Positions 1 through 8,898 of a DNA stretch of 64,000 nt are shown here, piece by piece. Source of the DNA: Histidinibacterium lentulum. GTDB lineage: Bacteria; Pseudomonadota; Alphaproteobacteria; Rhodobacterales; Rhodobacteraceae. Where the stretch lies: the NCBI RefSeq assembly GCF_003789055.1, contig NZ_ML119081.1:62001-126000 (forward strand), read 5' to 3'. The stretch's first letter is position 1. Each line of letters begins with the position of its first letter. Position numbers and translations under genes: made by a program. The notes beneath the pieces were generated by a model that saw nothing but the letters and a program-made list of their open reading frames with translations, did no database searches and had not been told where the DNA came from.

Positions 1-490
1 TCCGGCTCAGCCGCTGGGGCGCGGCGACATTGCGGAAGATAGAGACGACCGCGGAAGGGTCGGTGGTAGCCACGATCGCCCCGAGCATCAGGCAGGCGAC
101 CAGCGGCAGGGTCGTGAAGGGCGTGAGCGCGAAGCCGATGGCGAAGGTCGCCACGACGACGGCAAGCACCGCCATGACGAGGATCGGCACCCAGTCATCG
201 GCCATGCGCCTGAGGTTCAGACCCAGGGCAACCTGGAAGAGCAGCGTCGGCAGAAGCACATAGAGGAAGACGCTCGCCCGTATGCGGAATCCGAACGCCT
301 CGATTTCGGGCGGCAGCTCGACGATGTCGCGGCCGTTCTCGATCAGGAACACGGCGCCGGTGCCGATCAAGACGCCGATGATGGCAAGCACCACCGTATA
401 GGGCAGCCGAGTACGGTCGGCCAAAGGCTCGCTCAGGGAAATGACGATGAAGAGCGCGGCAACGATGCCGACGAGCGAGATGACATCCAT
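1..490 (-). CDS. CPA1-type Na+/H+ antiporter, N-terminal part (cut by window edge)
   Basis: Reading frame open from ATG at 490 to the window edge, about 163 residues, so only the first third of a sodium/proton antiporter is present. The translation begins MDVISLVGIVAALFIV and shows at least four hydrophobic segments followed by the motif ATTDPSAVVSIF. TDPSAVV is the hallmark of the CPA1 (NhaP/NHE) exchangers, where the Asp region belongs to the cation pathway. The protein would sit in the inner membrane and exchange Na+ or K+ for H+. It is divergent from the universal stress protein at 844 and close to two further cation transporters, which suggests an ion-homeostasis block. The C-terminal half cannot be judged. 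Family assignment is confident, substrate is not. Confidence 0.85.
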   Translation of the reverse strand, partial: MDVISLVGIVAALFIVISLSEPLADRTRLPYTVVLAIIGVLIGTGAVFLIENGRDIVELPPEIEAFGFRIRASVFLYVLLPTLLFQVALGLNLRRMADDWVPILVMAVLAVVVATFAIGFALTPFTTLPLVACLMLGAIVATTDPSAVVSIFRNVAAPQRLSR

Positions 491-843
491 GACATGGCCG
501 GAGACCGCCAGTGCGGCTCTGATAGGTTGGAACCCGGGAGAACTCTCTTGCTAATGGGGTTTGCGGCCCCGCTCGTCAATCCTCGGCATGTGCTGCTCTC
601 GCTGCAAGGCTTTGATCTGGCGTGTCAAAGGCACCTTTGCTGAGTCTCGGTCCGACCTGTCCGGCGAACGAGGCACCCGGTCGTGTGAAGGACGAGCAGC
701 ACTCCGTGAACCGCGCTGCGTGGACGCGGGGACGCCGGTGTGGTCCGACGCCGTCGTCTCACGGCGGTTTCGGGTTCTCCTGTCGGGGCTTTGGTGTCAT
801 ATTCTTAAGGACTTGCCCCCCAATCAGAGAAACCGCCATCTCG
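491..843. promoter_or_regulatory. Divergent intergenic region with a candidate inverted repeat
   Basis: 353 bases between the divergent antiporter and universal stress protein genes. An open frame extends the stress protein upstream to 622, but this stretch does not look like coding sequence of the family, so I treat it as leader and promoter. An inverted repeat CTTTGA-N9-TCAAAG lies at 610-630. Its arms resemble FNR half sites, but the spacing is too wide for a classical TTGAT-N4-ATCAA box. No clear -35/-10 pair was identified. Confidence 0.35.
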
Positions 844-1698
844 ATGCTGACTTCGATCCTCGCCGCCTCAGACCTGTCCTCCCGTTCGAAGCCGGCAGTT
901 CAGCGGGCTGTTCAGCTTGCCGAAGAAGCTGGGGCGAAGCTCTGCGTATTGCACGTGGTCGAAGACGATCTGCTCGAGACCCGAATGCGTGACGAAATGC
1001 GCAGCGCCGAGGAGGCGTTGACGAAGCAACTCGATGGCTTCGGCCTTTCTCGCGGTGACGAGGTCGTGATTGCGACCGGTCATGCGTTCCATGTCATTGG
1101 TGAGACAGCGCGGGAACATTCCGCCGATCTGATCGTCATGGGCGCGCATCGCAGGCAATTCCTGCGCGATGTTTTCGTGGGAACCACGATCGAGCGGGTC
1201 ACCCGTACGGCTGGCCTTCCGGTTCTCATGGCGAATTCGAAGGCGGGCGAGCGGTGGCGCAAGGTATTCATCGCAACCGACATGTCCGAGACATCAGGGC
1301 ATGCGGCGCGCATTGCAAAATCGATTGGCTTGCTGGACGGCGCCGAAGTGACTTTCGTCCATGCCTACGCGCCGATCACGCGGCAGATGATGACCTATGC
1401 CGGCATCCCTGTAGAGCGGGTCCAAGAGGAAGCCGAGCGAGAGTTCGAGTCCACCCGGCGAGAAGTGGCGCATTTCATTCAGAGCCTTGAGATGGATGGA
1501 CTGACCTATCACGCTCGGATCATCGAGGGGATTGGCGCTGAAGCCATTGCAGGGTTGGTGGGTCAGGCCAAACCCGATCTTCTGGTGATTGGAACGCGCG
1601 GGCTTTCCGGCGTGAAGCGCCTTTTCCTTGGAAGCGTTGCCCAGGAGCTCATGAGCAGTCTCGAGATAGACGTTCTCGCGGTGCCACCGCCAGTGTAG
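844..1698 (+). CDS. Tandem-domain universal stress protein
   Basis: 284-residue protein with two UspA folds in series. Domain 1 starts MLTSILAASDLSSRS and contains GAHRRQFLRDVFVGTT. Domain 2 ends in VIGTRGLSGVKRLFLGSV, which matches the ATP-binding signature G-2x-G-9x-G-S exactly. In domain 1 the second glycine of that signature is Arg (GAHRRQ), so only the C-terminal domain is likely to bind ATP normally. I chose the ATG at 844 because USP domains start within a few residues of the first beta strand; the frame is open upstream to 622 but that part is not USP-like. Cytoplasmic, probably a stress or low-oxygen response protein. A paralog with the same HRRQ-LRDVF signature lies at 9582. Confidence 0.88.
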   Translation: MLTSILAASDLSSRSKPAVQRAVQLAEEAGAKLCVLHVVEDDLLETRMRDEMRSAEEALTKQLDGFGLSRGDEVVIATGHAFHVIGETAREHSADLIVMGAHRRQFLRDVFVGTTIERVTRTAGLPVLMANSKAGERWRKVFIATDMSETSGHAARIAKSIGLLDGAEVTFVHAYAPITRQMMTYAGIPVERVQEEAEREFESTRREVAHFIQSLEMDGLTYHARIIEGIGAEAIAGLVGQAKPDLLVIGTRGLSGVKRLFLGSVAQELMSSLEIDVLAVPPPV

Positions 1699-2179
1699 GC
1701 GGAACGTGCAGCTGAGGCGCAGACAGCCATGGGTTGTCCCGCAATCACGAGCGCATGAACTTGGCAGACCTTGAAAGGACCGCGCTAGATCCAGCTACGA
1801 CCGACCAGAAGTCGCTCGTAGTCCGGGTTGAGCACTTCCCTTTGGTCGCGGGGATGCGGCATTGCGTGGGGTGACATCCTGGGATGCGTCGGATCACGCT
1901 TCTTCTCCCGCGGATGAGGTCTTGAGCCAAGCTGCTCGCGGGGGTGGGGTCGGTGCGCAACCGGAATCCCGAGGATGCATTCTGTTCTCGTCCACCTCGC
2001 GTGGATGAGCGAACCCCCTTTTATCGATGCCTCTGTCGCCGCCGGATTGCATGAATTATCAGGATCTTTCTCTGGATAATGAGTGACTGTATCTGCGTTT
2101 GGCAACGTGAGTGGCTGCGTAGCGTGTGTCAAGTTTGTCGGCTGGTCGCCGGATCTAAACTGTACGCACGACCTTCCAC
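1699..2179. other. Intergenic region with a 30-bp periodic motif
   Basis: 481 bases between the convergent stress protein and P-type ATPase genes. I see no convincing gene. An open frame on minus (1785-2183) has no recognisable domain and mainly translates the repeat described separately at 1841-2020 into His-Pro-Arg decapeptides. No strong terminator hairpin was found. Confidence 0.5.
1841..2020. repeat. Degenerate 30-bp tandem motif, six units
   Basis: A short core, consensus roughly CGCGGGATGNG, occurs six times with its GGATG (or GGGTG) at 1852, 1882, 1912, 1942, 1972 and 2002, a 30-base period. For comparison the cores read GGGATGCGG, GGGATGCGT, CGGATGAGG, GGGGTGGGG, AGGATGCAT and TGGATGAGC. 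Sequence between the cores is not conserved. On minus the pattern is read as a repeated His-Pro-Arg decapeptide. It could be a decayed minisatellite or the trace of a repeat protein. I see neither conserved full-length repeats nor cas genes that would support a CRISPR array. Confidence 0.55.
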
Positions 2180-4882
2180 TCACTCCTTGGCAAAGCGGTC
2201 GCGTAGCAAGTGCTTCTCAACTTCGAGGAGCACGAAGCTCGCTGCACCGATTGCTAAGATGATGCCGCCTTCCACCAAAGTGAGCGGACGGGACCCGAAG
2301 ATCGTGTTCATGAACGGCAGGTAGGTGAAAGCCAGTTGCCCGAGAATGACCGCGGCGAGCGCGATCAGCACGGCATTGGTGCCCTTCACGCCGGTCAGCG
2401 TGAACGAGGTCATGTGCAGGTACCGCACGCTGAACAGGTAGAAGATTTCCAGCACCACAAGCATGTTCACGACCATGGTGCGCGCCGTTTCCAGATCGCG
2501 TCCCTGACCGAGCACCCAGAAGAACACACCGAGCGAGATGCCAGCGAAGAGGAACGAGACGAACACGATCCGCCAAAGGATGAAGGGCGTCAGCAGTCCC
2601 GCGTCGGGCCTCCGTGGCTTTCGGCGCATCACGCCTGGTTCGGAGGGCTCGAACGCCAGCGCCAGCCCAAGCGTCGCGGCGAGAATGAGGTTCACCCAGA
2701 GGATCTGAACCGGGCTCATGGGCAGGGCGAACCCGAACAGGATGGCGACAACGACCGTAAGCGCCTCGCCGCCATTGGTCGGCAGCGTCCAGCCGACGAC
2801 CTTGCGGATGTTGTCGTGCACCGTGCGCCCTTCCTGCACGGCGGCGACGATGGAGGCGAAGTTGTCGTCCATCAGCACCATTTCGGAGGACTGCTTGGCG
2901 GCCTCGGTGCCCTTGATGCCCATCGCGACGCCGACATCGGCCTGCTTGAGCGACGGTGCGTCGTTCACCCCGTCGCCGGTCATGGCCACCACGCGGCCCT
3001 CGGCCTGGAGCGCCTGCACGATGCGCAGCTTGTGCTCGGGGCTGGTCCGGGCAAAGACCGTGGTCTCACGCACTGCCTTCGTAAACTCCTCGCCTGACAG
3101 GCGGTCGAGATCGGATCCCGACAGCACGGCGGGGTTCTCCCCGAGCCCGAGCTGATGGGCGATCGCGCTGGCGGTGGCCGTGTGGTCGCCGGTGATCATC
3201 CGCACCTCGATCCCAGCCGACCGGCACTCGGCAATGGCCGCAATCGCCTCGGCGCGGGGCGGGTCGATGAAGCCCACGATGCCGAGGAAGACGAGGCCGC
3301 TCTCGACGTCCGGAAAGTCGATCCTGTCCGTCGTGTCGGTCACATGGCGCATGGCAAAGCCCAGCACGCGCTCCCCCTGCGCGGCGGCCTCGGCGATTCT
3401 GTCCGACCAGAAGCCGTGATCCAGCGGAGCCGCGCCCGCGGTTCCTTCTTGCCGGTCGCACATCGCGAGGACGGCCTCCGGGGCGCCCTTCACGAGGACC
3501 ACATGCTCGCCCAGAGGCATCCGGTGCAGCGTCGCCATGAACCGGTGGCCTGCGTCGAACGGGATGTCGTCGAGCCGTGGCCACTCCGCCCGTTCGTTTT
3601 CCGGATCGAAGCTGGCCTTCAGCGCCAGCGTGACGAGGGCGCCCTCCATCGGGTCGCCCTCGACATGCCATTCGCCCCCGTCCACGCGCAGCCGCGCGTC
3701 GTTGCAGAGCAGCCCCGTGCGGATCAGCGACAGCGTGGTCGCATGACCTTCGGGCGCCCGTGACCCGCTGTCGTCGAACAGCCGGTGCTCGCCCGGATCG
3801 TAGCCCCCACCCTCCACGAAGGTGGCATGGCCCGGCGTGACGACCCGGCGCGCCGTCATCTCGTTGCGCGTCAGTGTCCCGGTCTTGTCCGAGCAGATCA
3901 CGGAAGTGGCGCCCAGCGTCTCCACCGCGGGCAGGCGCCGGATCACCGCGTTGCGGGTGGCCATGCGCTGGACGCCGATGGCGAGCGTGATCGTGATGAC
4001 CGCCGGCAGACCTTCCGGCACGAGGCTAACGGCCAGAGCGACCACGGCCATGAGCGCGTCACTCCAGCCGAAGTCGCGGAAGCCGACTGCGAAGGCGAAG
4101 AGAACCGCGGCGCCGATCAGGGCGAACCGGGTGAAGCGCTGGCCAAAGCGGTTAATCTGCCGCAGAAGCGGCGTCGTCAGTTCCTCCACGCTGCTTAGAA
4201 GTGCGCTGATGCGACCGATCTCGGTCTCGAGCCCGGTCGCGCAGACAACGCCCGTGCCTTGCCCCGTCGCCACCAAGGTGCCGGAAAAGGCCATCGAGGT
4301 CCGGTCGCCCAAAGCGGCGGAGGCCAACACCGGGTCCGTAGTCTTGGTCGTCGCGACAGACTCGCCGGTCAGGATCGCCTCGTCCACCCGCAGGTTGCGG
4401 GCGCGCAGCAGCCGCAGATCGGCAGGTACGCGGTCACCCGCCTCGATGAGCACGACATCGCCCGGGACGAGGTCCGCCATGGGGACGCTGATCCGCTTGC
4501 CGTCCCGAAGGACGCTGGCTTTGGGCGCGATCATGTCGCGGATCGCCGCAAGCGCGCTCTCAGCCTTGCCCTCCTGGATGAAGCCGACGATGGCGTTCAC
4601 CAGTATGACCGCAAGGATCACCCCGGTATCGATGACATGGCCCAGCGCCGCCGCTGCGGCCGCCCCAGCGAGCAGGAAGTAGATCAGAGCGTTGTTGAAC
4701 TGGGACAGGAACCTCAGGAGCGGACTGCGCTTCGGCGGTTCGGGCAAGCGATTCGGGCCATGCTTCGCAAGGCGACGTGTGTATTCCCCGGTTTCGAGCC
4801 CGCTTGACCTGGAAGCGAGGACGTCCAGTGCCGCGGCCGAGGGCATTGCGTGATAGGCTAGAAGCTCTTTGTGGTTCGTCAT
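2180..4882 (-). CDS. Cation-transporting P-type ATPase (P2 type)
   Basis: 900-residue ATP-driven cation pump of the inner membrane. From the N-terminus: a cation-ATPase N-terminal domain (about 1-70), first membrane helices (about 65-105), actuator loop with TGES at 172-175, the M4 motif PEGLP at 289-293, phosphorylation motif DKTGTLT at 332-338, nucleotide-binding KGAPE at 465-469, hinge TGDGVND at 635-641, then about six C-terminal helices. PEGLP in M4 is shared with Ca2+ and related P2 pumps. The M6 stretch NLILAATLGLALAFEP lacks the Asp of the SERCA NxxTD site, so Ca2+ specificity is doubtful and I leave the ion open. Start ATG at 4882 (MTNHKELLAY); the frame runs on to 5017 but that overlaps the upstream antiporter. 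It lies 37 bases behind that antiporter, so probably the same operon. Confidence 0.93.
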   Translation of the reverse strand: MTNHKELLAYHAMPSAAALDVLASRSSGLETGEYTRRLAKHGPNRLPEPPKRSPLLRFLSQFNNALIYFLLAGAAAAAALGHVIDTGVILAVILVNAIVGFIQEGKAESALAAIRDMIAPKASVLRDGKRISVPMADLVPGDVVLIEAGDRVPADLRLLRARNLRVDEAILTGESVATTKTTDPVLASAALGDRTSMAFSGTLVATGQGTGVVCATGLETEIGRISALLSSVEELTTPLLRQINRFGQRFTRFALIGAAVLFAFAVGFRDFGWSDALMAVVALAVSLVPEGLPAVITITLAIGVQRMATRNAVIRRLPAVETLGATSVICSDKTGTLTRNEMTARRVVTPGHATFVEGGGYDPGEHRLFDDSGSRAPEGHATTLSLIRTGLLCNDARLRVDGGEWHVEGDPMEGALVTLALKASFDPENERAEWPRLDDIPFDAGHRFMATLHRMPLGEHVVLVKGAPEAVLAMCDRQEGTAGAAPLDHGFWSDRIAEAAAQGERVLGFAMRHVTDTTDRIDFPDVESGLVFLGIVGFIDPPRAEAIAAIAECRSAGIEVRMITGDHTATASAIAHQLGLGENPAVLSGSDLDRLSGEEFTKAVRETTVFARTSPEHKLRIVQALQAEGRVVAMTGDGVNDAPSLKQADVGVAMGIKGTEAAKQSSEMVLMDDNFASIVAAVQEGRTVHDNIRKVVGWTLPTNGGEALTVVVAILFGFALPMSPVQILWVNLILAATLGLALAFEPSEPGVMRRKPRRPDAGLLTPFILWRIVFVSFLFAGISLGVFFWVLGQGRDLETARTMVVNMLVVLEIFYLFSVRYLHMTSFTLTGVKGTNAVLIALAAVILGQLAFTYLPFMNTIFGSRPLTLVEGGIILAIGAASFVLLEVEKHLLRDRFAKE

Positions 4883-4919
4883 CCCGGTCGGTCCGTCTTT
4901 CCTCTGCGCTGCATCACGA

Positions 4920-6641
4920 TCAGGACGCCAGCTTCTCTTCCGTTTCGATGGACGGGATCTCGGTGCGCTCTTCCTCGGGGGCACCGCAGAGCAGTTCCAC
5001 CGCGCGGTCGGCGGCATCCTGGAACGGCTCCAGCACCATGTCGGCGCCGGACGCGAACAGCTCCTCGGTGTCCCTCGGGTGATGGGACGCCACCGCGACG
5101 CGGCCGCGGAAACCGGAGGTGCGCGTCAGCTGGATCAGCGTCGTGCGCGTGTCCTCGTGGCTGAGGCCGGTCGGGTGAATCGGCACGGTCGAGACGATCC
5201 ATTCCGCCCGCGACAACGGAAGCTCGGCCACGAACTCCGGATCGGTCGCGTCGCCGAACTCGGTCTCGAGACCAAGCTCGCGCCAGCGCCGAATGGCCAG
5301 CGGGTTGAAGTCCACTCCCAGGACCTTGATACCCCTCTTCTTCAGGCGGAGCCCGATCGCGGTGCCGAAGCGCCCCAGCCCGAAAATGATCACCTTGTGG
5401 CCGTCGTTGCGATGCGTCCCGGCCTCGGACGGCTCGCGCGGCGTGCCCTTGCGTTCGAACACGCCCAGGAACCTCTCGAACACGGCATAGAGCTGATGCG
5501 AATAGGTGATCATGTAGGTCGAGGCGGCGATGGTCACGAGGCCGACCATGGTGACGAGGCCGAGCGCGTCTTCCTGCACATGGCCGAGCGATACCCCCAT
5601 GGCGACGAAGATCAGGGAGAATTCGCTGATCTGCGCCACTGTAAGGCCCGCGAGGAAGCCCGTGCGCTTGCGGTAGCCCATCGCCCCCATGATCGCGAGC
5701 ACGATGAGCGGGTTGCCGATCAGCACGAAGAGCGAGAAGATGATCGCCCCGCTGACATGCGCGCCGAGGAGGGAAAGATCGAGCGCGGAGCCGAGCGCGA
5801 TGAAGAAGAACAGCAGCAGGAAGTCGCGCAGAGGTGCGAGCCGCGCCGCAATGGTCTCACGATAGGGGGTCGAGGCGAGCGCGACGCCTGCCAAAAGGCC
5901 GCCCACCTCCTTGCCGAGCCCCACGATGTCGCCCGCCGCCGCGAACATCGCCGCCATGGCGATGGCGAAGATCACGAGCAACTCGGGCGCGTGCGCCAGC
6001 CGCTCGGTCAGAGGATTGGCGACGTAGCGGACGAAGAGCACGACAAGCACCACCATTGCCACGCCCGAGGCCAGAACCAGCGGAACCGACCCGCCGCCAT
6101 GGCCGCCATCCGCCGCACCGATGCCGATGGCCGAGAGCACGATCATCGCCAGCACAACGACGAGGTCCTGCACGATCAGGAAGCCAAGCGCGATCTGCCC
6201 ATGCAGGCTGTCGATCTCGCGTTTGTCCGACAGCAGCTTCACGATGATGATGGTGGAGGAGAAGGTGAGCGCGACGGCGACGTAGAGGCTGGTGATATGC
6301 CCGAGCCCGAGCGCGAGCCCGATGAGGTAGCCGAAGATCGACGTGAACGCGACCTGGCCGAGCCCGGTCAGGAGCGAGACCGCACCGAGGGAGCGGATGA
6401 GCTTCACGTCGAGCTTGATGCCGACGAGGAACAGGAGGACTGCAATGCCGAGCTCGGACAACAGGCTGATCTGCTCGTCCGACCGAACAAGGTCCAGCGC
6501 CGAGGGCCCTGCGATCAGGCCAACCGCGATGAAGCTGACGATCAGCGGCTGGCGCAGGATGATCCCGAGGAAGCCTACCACCGCCGCCAAAACGAGCAGT
6601 GCAGCGATCTCCGCAAACGGCGACTGAACGATTACTTCCAT
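4920..6641 (-). CDS. CPA2 cation:proton antiporter with TrkA-N domain (KefB-like)
   Basis: 573-residue membrane protein. Residues 1 to about 390 form a CPA2 sodium/hydrogen exchanger domain with some 12 hydrophobic segments. A cytoplasmic Rossmann (TrkA-N/RCK) domain starts near residue 415 with IIFGLGRFGTAIGLRL and has the GxGRFG dinucleotide motif followed by an acidic strand end (GVD). Architecture matches KefB/KefC-like K+ efflux systems, in which the nucleotide-binding domain gates the channel. The start ATG (6641-6639) overlaps the stop of the upstream HTH gene as TGATG, so the two were translationally coupled. The P-type ATPase follows downstream. The IS66 insertion upstream may have separated this operon from its native promoter. 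Confidence 0.92.
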   Translation of the reverse strand: MEVIVQSPFAEIAALLVLAAVVGFLGIILRQPLIVSFIAVGLIAGPSALDLVRSDEQISLLSELGIAVLLFLVGIKLDVKLIRSLGAVSLLTGLGQVAFTSIFGYLIGLALGLGHITSLYVAVALTFSSTIIIVKLLSDKREIDSLHGQIALGFLIVQDLVVVLAMIVLSAIGIGAADGGHGGGSVPLVLASGVAMVVLVVLFVRYVANPLTERLAHAPELLVIFAIAMAAMFAAAGDIVGLGKEVGGLLAGVALASTPYRETIAARLAPLRDFLLLFFFIALGSALDLSLLGAHVSGAIIFSLFVLIGNPLIVLAIMGAMGYRKRTGFLAGLTVAQISEFSLIFVAMGVSLGHVQEDALGLVTMVGLVTIAASTYMITYSHQLYAVFERFLGVFERKGTPREPSEAGTHRNDGHKVIIFGLGRFGTAIGLRLKKRGIKVLGVDFNPLAIRRWRELGLETEFGDATDPEFVAELPLSRAEWIVSTVPIHPTGLSHEDTRTTLIQLTRTSGFRGRVAVASHHPRDTEELFASGADMVLEPFQDAADRAVELLCGAPEEERTEIPSIETEEKLAS

Positions 6642-6818
6642 CAATTCTTCTGTTCCTTCGTCTTCTGTGCCGCTGCCTCCTCCGGAGACGTGTTCGTGCC
6701 GCCGTTTGGCCTAGCGGCGGGCCGCGTCGCGTGACCTTCCAGGAAGGCGTCGAGGTCCTCCGGACCGATCCGCCATCCCTTGCCGATATCGATCGCCCGG
6801 AGCTCGCCGTCCTTGATC
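6641..6818 (-). pseudogene. 3' fragment of excisionase-type HTH gene split by IS66
   Basis: Carries the C-terminal part of a small MerR/excisionase-family DNA-binding protein: IKDGELRAIDIGKGWRIGPE and DLDAFLEGH, the wing and C-terminal helix of the fold, followed by a polar tail rich in Thr, Ala, Lys and Gln. Its 5' half lies on the other side of the IS66 element, at 9368-9452. Removing the element and one copy of the 8-base target duplication gives 255 bases, exactly 85 codons with stop and no frameshift. The stop TGA overlaps the start of the CPA2 antiporter gene. A frame running from inside the IS through this fragment exists but would not be a natural protein. Confidence 0.85.
6811..6818. 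repeat. Target site duplication, left copy
   Basis: CCTTGATC directly abuts the left end of the IS66 element. The same eight bases abut the right end at 9368-9375. An 8-bp duplication is the known IS66 signature. Confidence 0.92.
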
Positions 6819-6842
6819 GTAAGCATCCGGCGTAGGCCGCGG

Positions 6843-8489
6843 TCAGGCGGCTTGGCTGCTTTCTGAAGTTCGCCAGTTCCACGGGAGCAGGTTCGGCACC
6901 TGGGAGGCGGTCGTGCCGGGTAACTGGGCGAGGACATCGGCGAGCCAGGCCTGAGGGTCGATGTCGTTCATCTTCGCGGTGACGATCAGGGAATACATGA
7001 AGGCGGCGCGGTCGCCGCCGCGCTCGGATCCGGCGAAGAGCCATGACTTCCGGCCGAGGGCCACGCCGCGGAGCGCACGTTCGGCCGCGTTGTTCGTGAG
7101 GCAGACCCGGCCATCCTCGAGGAAGCGGGTGAAGGCGCCCCAACGGTCTTTCCTGAACATGTAGCCGATCGCCTTGGCGACGGGGTTGTGCTTCGACATG
7201 GTGCCGAGCTCGGCCCGCATCCAGTCGTGCAGGTCCTCGACCAGCGGCCGGGAGAGCCGTTGCCGGGCCTCGAGCCGTGATGTGGCGTCCAGCCCGTTGA
7301 ACTGGCGTTCGATGTCGAAGAGGGCGTCGATCTTCGCCACCGCCTCCAGCGCGACGGGCGATATGTCATGGGCGGGCTTGCCCTTGCGGACGGTCCCCTT
7401 GATATCGGCGAGTTCGAAGAACTTGCGCCGGGCGTGGCTCCAGCACAGCGCGCTGATGACCGGCCCGGGGTCGCGGTCTCCGCGATAGAGGTCGTTGTAT
7501 CCGCCGTAGGCATCGGCCTGGAGGATGCCCTGCCACCCCGCGAGATGCCGGTTGGGATGGGCCATCTCCCGGTCACGGGAGAAGTGGAACAGCGCGGCCG
7601 GAGGAGCGCCGCCGGCAAAGGGACGATCGTCCCGGACATAGGTCCAGAGCCGCGCCGTCCGGGTTCCGCCCTTCGCCAGGAGCGGCACCGTCGTATCATC
7701 GCCGTGCAGTCGCTCGGCTGCCAGGACATGAGCCCGGATCAGCCCGTGGATCGGCTCCAGCGCAGCGGCGCAGGTGCCGACCTGGTCGGCCAAGGTCGAC
7801 AGGCTCAGATCGACGCCCTCCCGGGCATAGCGCTCGGCCTGGCGGTTCAACGGCTGGTGCTGCCCGAACTTCTCGAAGAGGATCGTGGCCAGCAGGTTCG
7901 GCCCAGCCCACCCTCTCGGGGTTGCATGGAACGGGGCCGGCGGTTGGCTGATCTTCTCGCAGGCGCGACAGGTGAACTTCTCGCGGACCGTCTGGATCAC
8001 CTTCCACTGCCGGGGGATCACCTCCAGCGTCTCGGTGATATCCTCCCCCATCTTCACGATGCGGTCGGAGCCGCAGCAGGCGCAGGCGGTCGGCGCCTCG
8101 ATCACCACGCGCTCGCGGGGCAGATGCTCCGGGAAGGGCTTGCGAGCCGGGCGGCGACGTTCGAAGCCGGCGACCGGGGTTGTCTTGGTCGCCTTCTCCG
8201 CGGTGATCTCGTCCTCGGTGGCGGCGGCTTCGAGCTCCTCGAGCTGCAACTCCATCTGATCGAGCAGGCGGGCGCGGCGTTCCGAGCTGTGGCCGTATTG
8301 ATCCCGCCGCAGCCTGGCGATCTCGAGCCTGAGGTGCTTGATCATCGCCTCGGAGGTCGAGACGACCGCACGGGCCTGCGCCAACTCGCTCTCGGCTGTC
8401 TCTGCACGGGCCTCCGCGGTCTCGACGCGCGCCTCGGACGCCGCGAGGGCGGCCCGCAATCTGGCAATCTCCAAAGCGGCATCCGACAT
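6843..8489 (-). CDS. tnpC: IS66 transposase TnpC
   Basis: 548-residue DDE-type transposase. Order of parts: an N-terminal coiled-coil (about 1-75, heptad-like EARVETAEARAE pattern) reaching the conserved FGxSSER-like motif, here YGHSSERR; a zinc-ribbon-like region with paired cysteines (CACCGSD and CRACEK); the DDE core with HGDDTTVPLL (first Asp), QADAYGGYN (second Asp) and LTNNAAERALR (Glu); and the IS66 C-terminal domain containing KMNDIDPQAWLADVL. I start at ATG 8489 (MSDAALEIARL) rather than the in-frame codon at 8522. Works with TnpA and TnpB for transposition. Confidence 0.95.
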   Translation of the reverse strand: MSDAALEIARLRAALAASEARVETAEARAETAESELAQARAVVSTSEAMIKHLRLEIARLRRDQYGHSSERRARLLDQMELQLEELEAAATEDEITAEKATKTTPVAGFERRRPARKPFPEHLPRERVVIEAPTACACCGSDRIVKMGEDITETLEVIPRQWKVIQTVREKFTCRACEKISQPPAPFHATPRGWAGPNLLATILFEKFGQHQPLNRQAERYAREGVDLSLSTLADQVGTCAAALEPIHGLIRAHVLAAERLHGDDTTVPLLAKGGTRTARLWTYVRDDRPFAGGAPPAALFHFSRDREMAHPNRHLAGWQGILQADAYGGYNDLYRGDRDPGPVISALCWSHARRKFFELADIKGTVRKGKPAHDISPVALEAVAKIDALFDIERQFNGLDATSRLEARQRLSRPLVEDLHDWMRAELGTMSKHNPVAKAIGYMFRKDRWGAFTRFLEDGRVCLTNNAAERALRGVALGRKSWLFAGSERGGDRAAFMYSLIVTAKMNDIDPQAWLADVLAQLPGTTASQVPNLLPWNWRTSESSQAA

Positions 8490-8547
8490 GCCGCATTCTA
8501 CGCCACGCCGCTGGAAAGGCACAATAAAATAGGGCGATCAGGCGAAC

Positions 8548-8898
8548 TTATCCCGCCTTCGTGGGCCGCTGCGTCCAACGTGGATTGCGCCAGTCGATCC
8601 CCTCAAGCAGGTAGCCGAGTTGGGCCGCGGAGATCCGAACCGCCTCGCCGCTCCCGCTGGTCGGCCAGATGAACTTCCCCGCCTCGAGGCGCTTCGTGTA
8701 GAGCGACATCCCCACACCGTCATGCCAGAGCAGCTTGACCAGGTCGCCTCTACGCCCGCGGAAGCAGAAGATCTCGCCGGCATGCGGATCGCGCCCGAGC
8801 CCCTGCTGGACCTGCAACGCCAGCGTGTTCATCCCGCGCCGCATGTCTGTCACCCCGCCGGCGATCCACACGCGCACCCCCGCCGGGAAGGCGATCAT
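8548..8898 (-). CDS. tnpB: IS66 accessory protein TnpB
   Basis: 116-residue protein of the IS66 Orf2 family: GVTDMRRGMNTLALQVQQGL near the N-terminus, then IFCFRGRRGDLVKLLWHDG and KRLEAGKF, all typical of this family. Its ATG overlaps the tnpA stop as ATGA, indicating translational coupling. Needed for IS66 transposition in studied members; biochemical role unclear. Confidence 0.95.
   Translation of the reverse strand: MIAFPAGVRVWIAGGVTDMRRGMNTLALQVQQGLGRDPHAGEIFCFRGRRGDLVKLLWHDGVGMSLYTKRLEAGKFIWPTSGSGEAVRISAAQLGYLLEGIDWRNPRWTQRPTKAG

Noticed and set aside
610-630. FNR box upstream of the first universal stress protein
   Set aside because: The arms CTTTGA and TCAAAG are nine bases apart; FNR sites need TTGAT-N4-ATCAA spacing. 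Kept only as an unassigned inverted repeat.
1841-2020. Possible type I-E CRISPR array
   Set aside because: The segment before 1860 (ending TCGCGGGGATGCGG) resembles the 3' half of a type I-E repeat, but the unit spacing is 30 rather than about 61 bases, only about 10 bases are shared between units, and no cas genes are present.
4869-6734. Long open frame (621 codons) on plus opposite the CPA2 antiporter
   Set aside because: It is extremely rich in Arg, His, Asp and Glu with no domain, as expected from the complement of a GC-rich membrane protein gene. The minus frame has clear antiporter and TrkA-N motifs.
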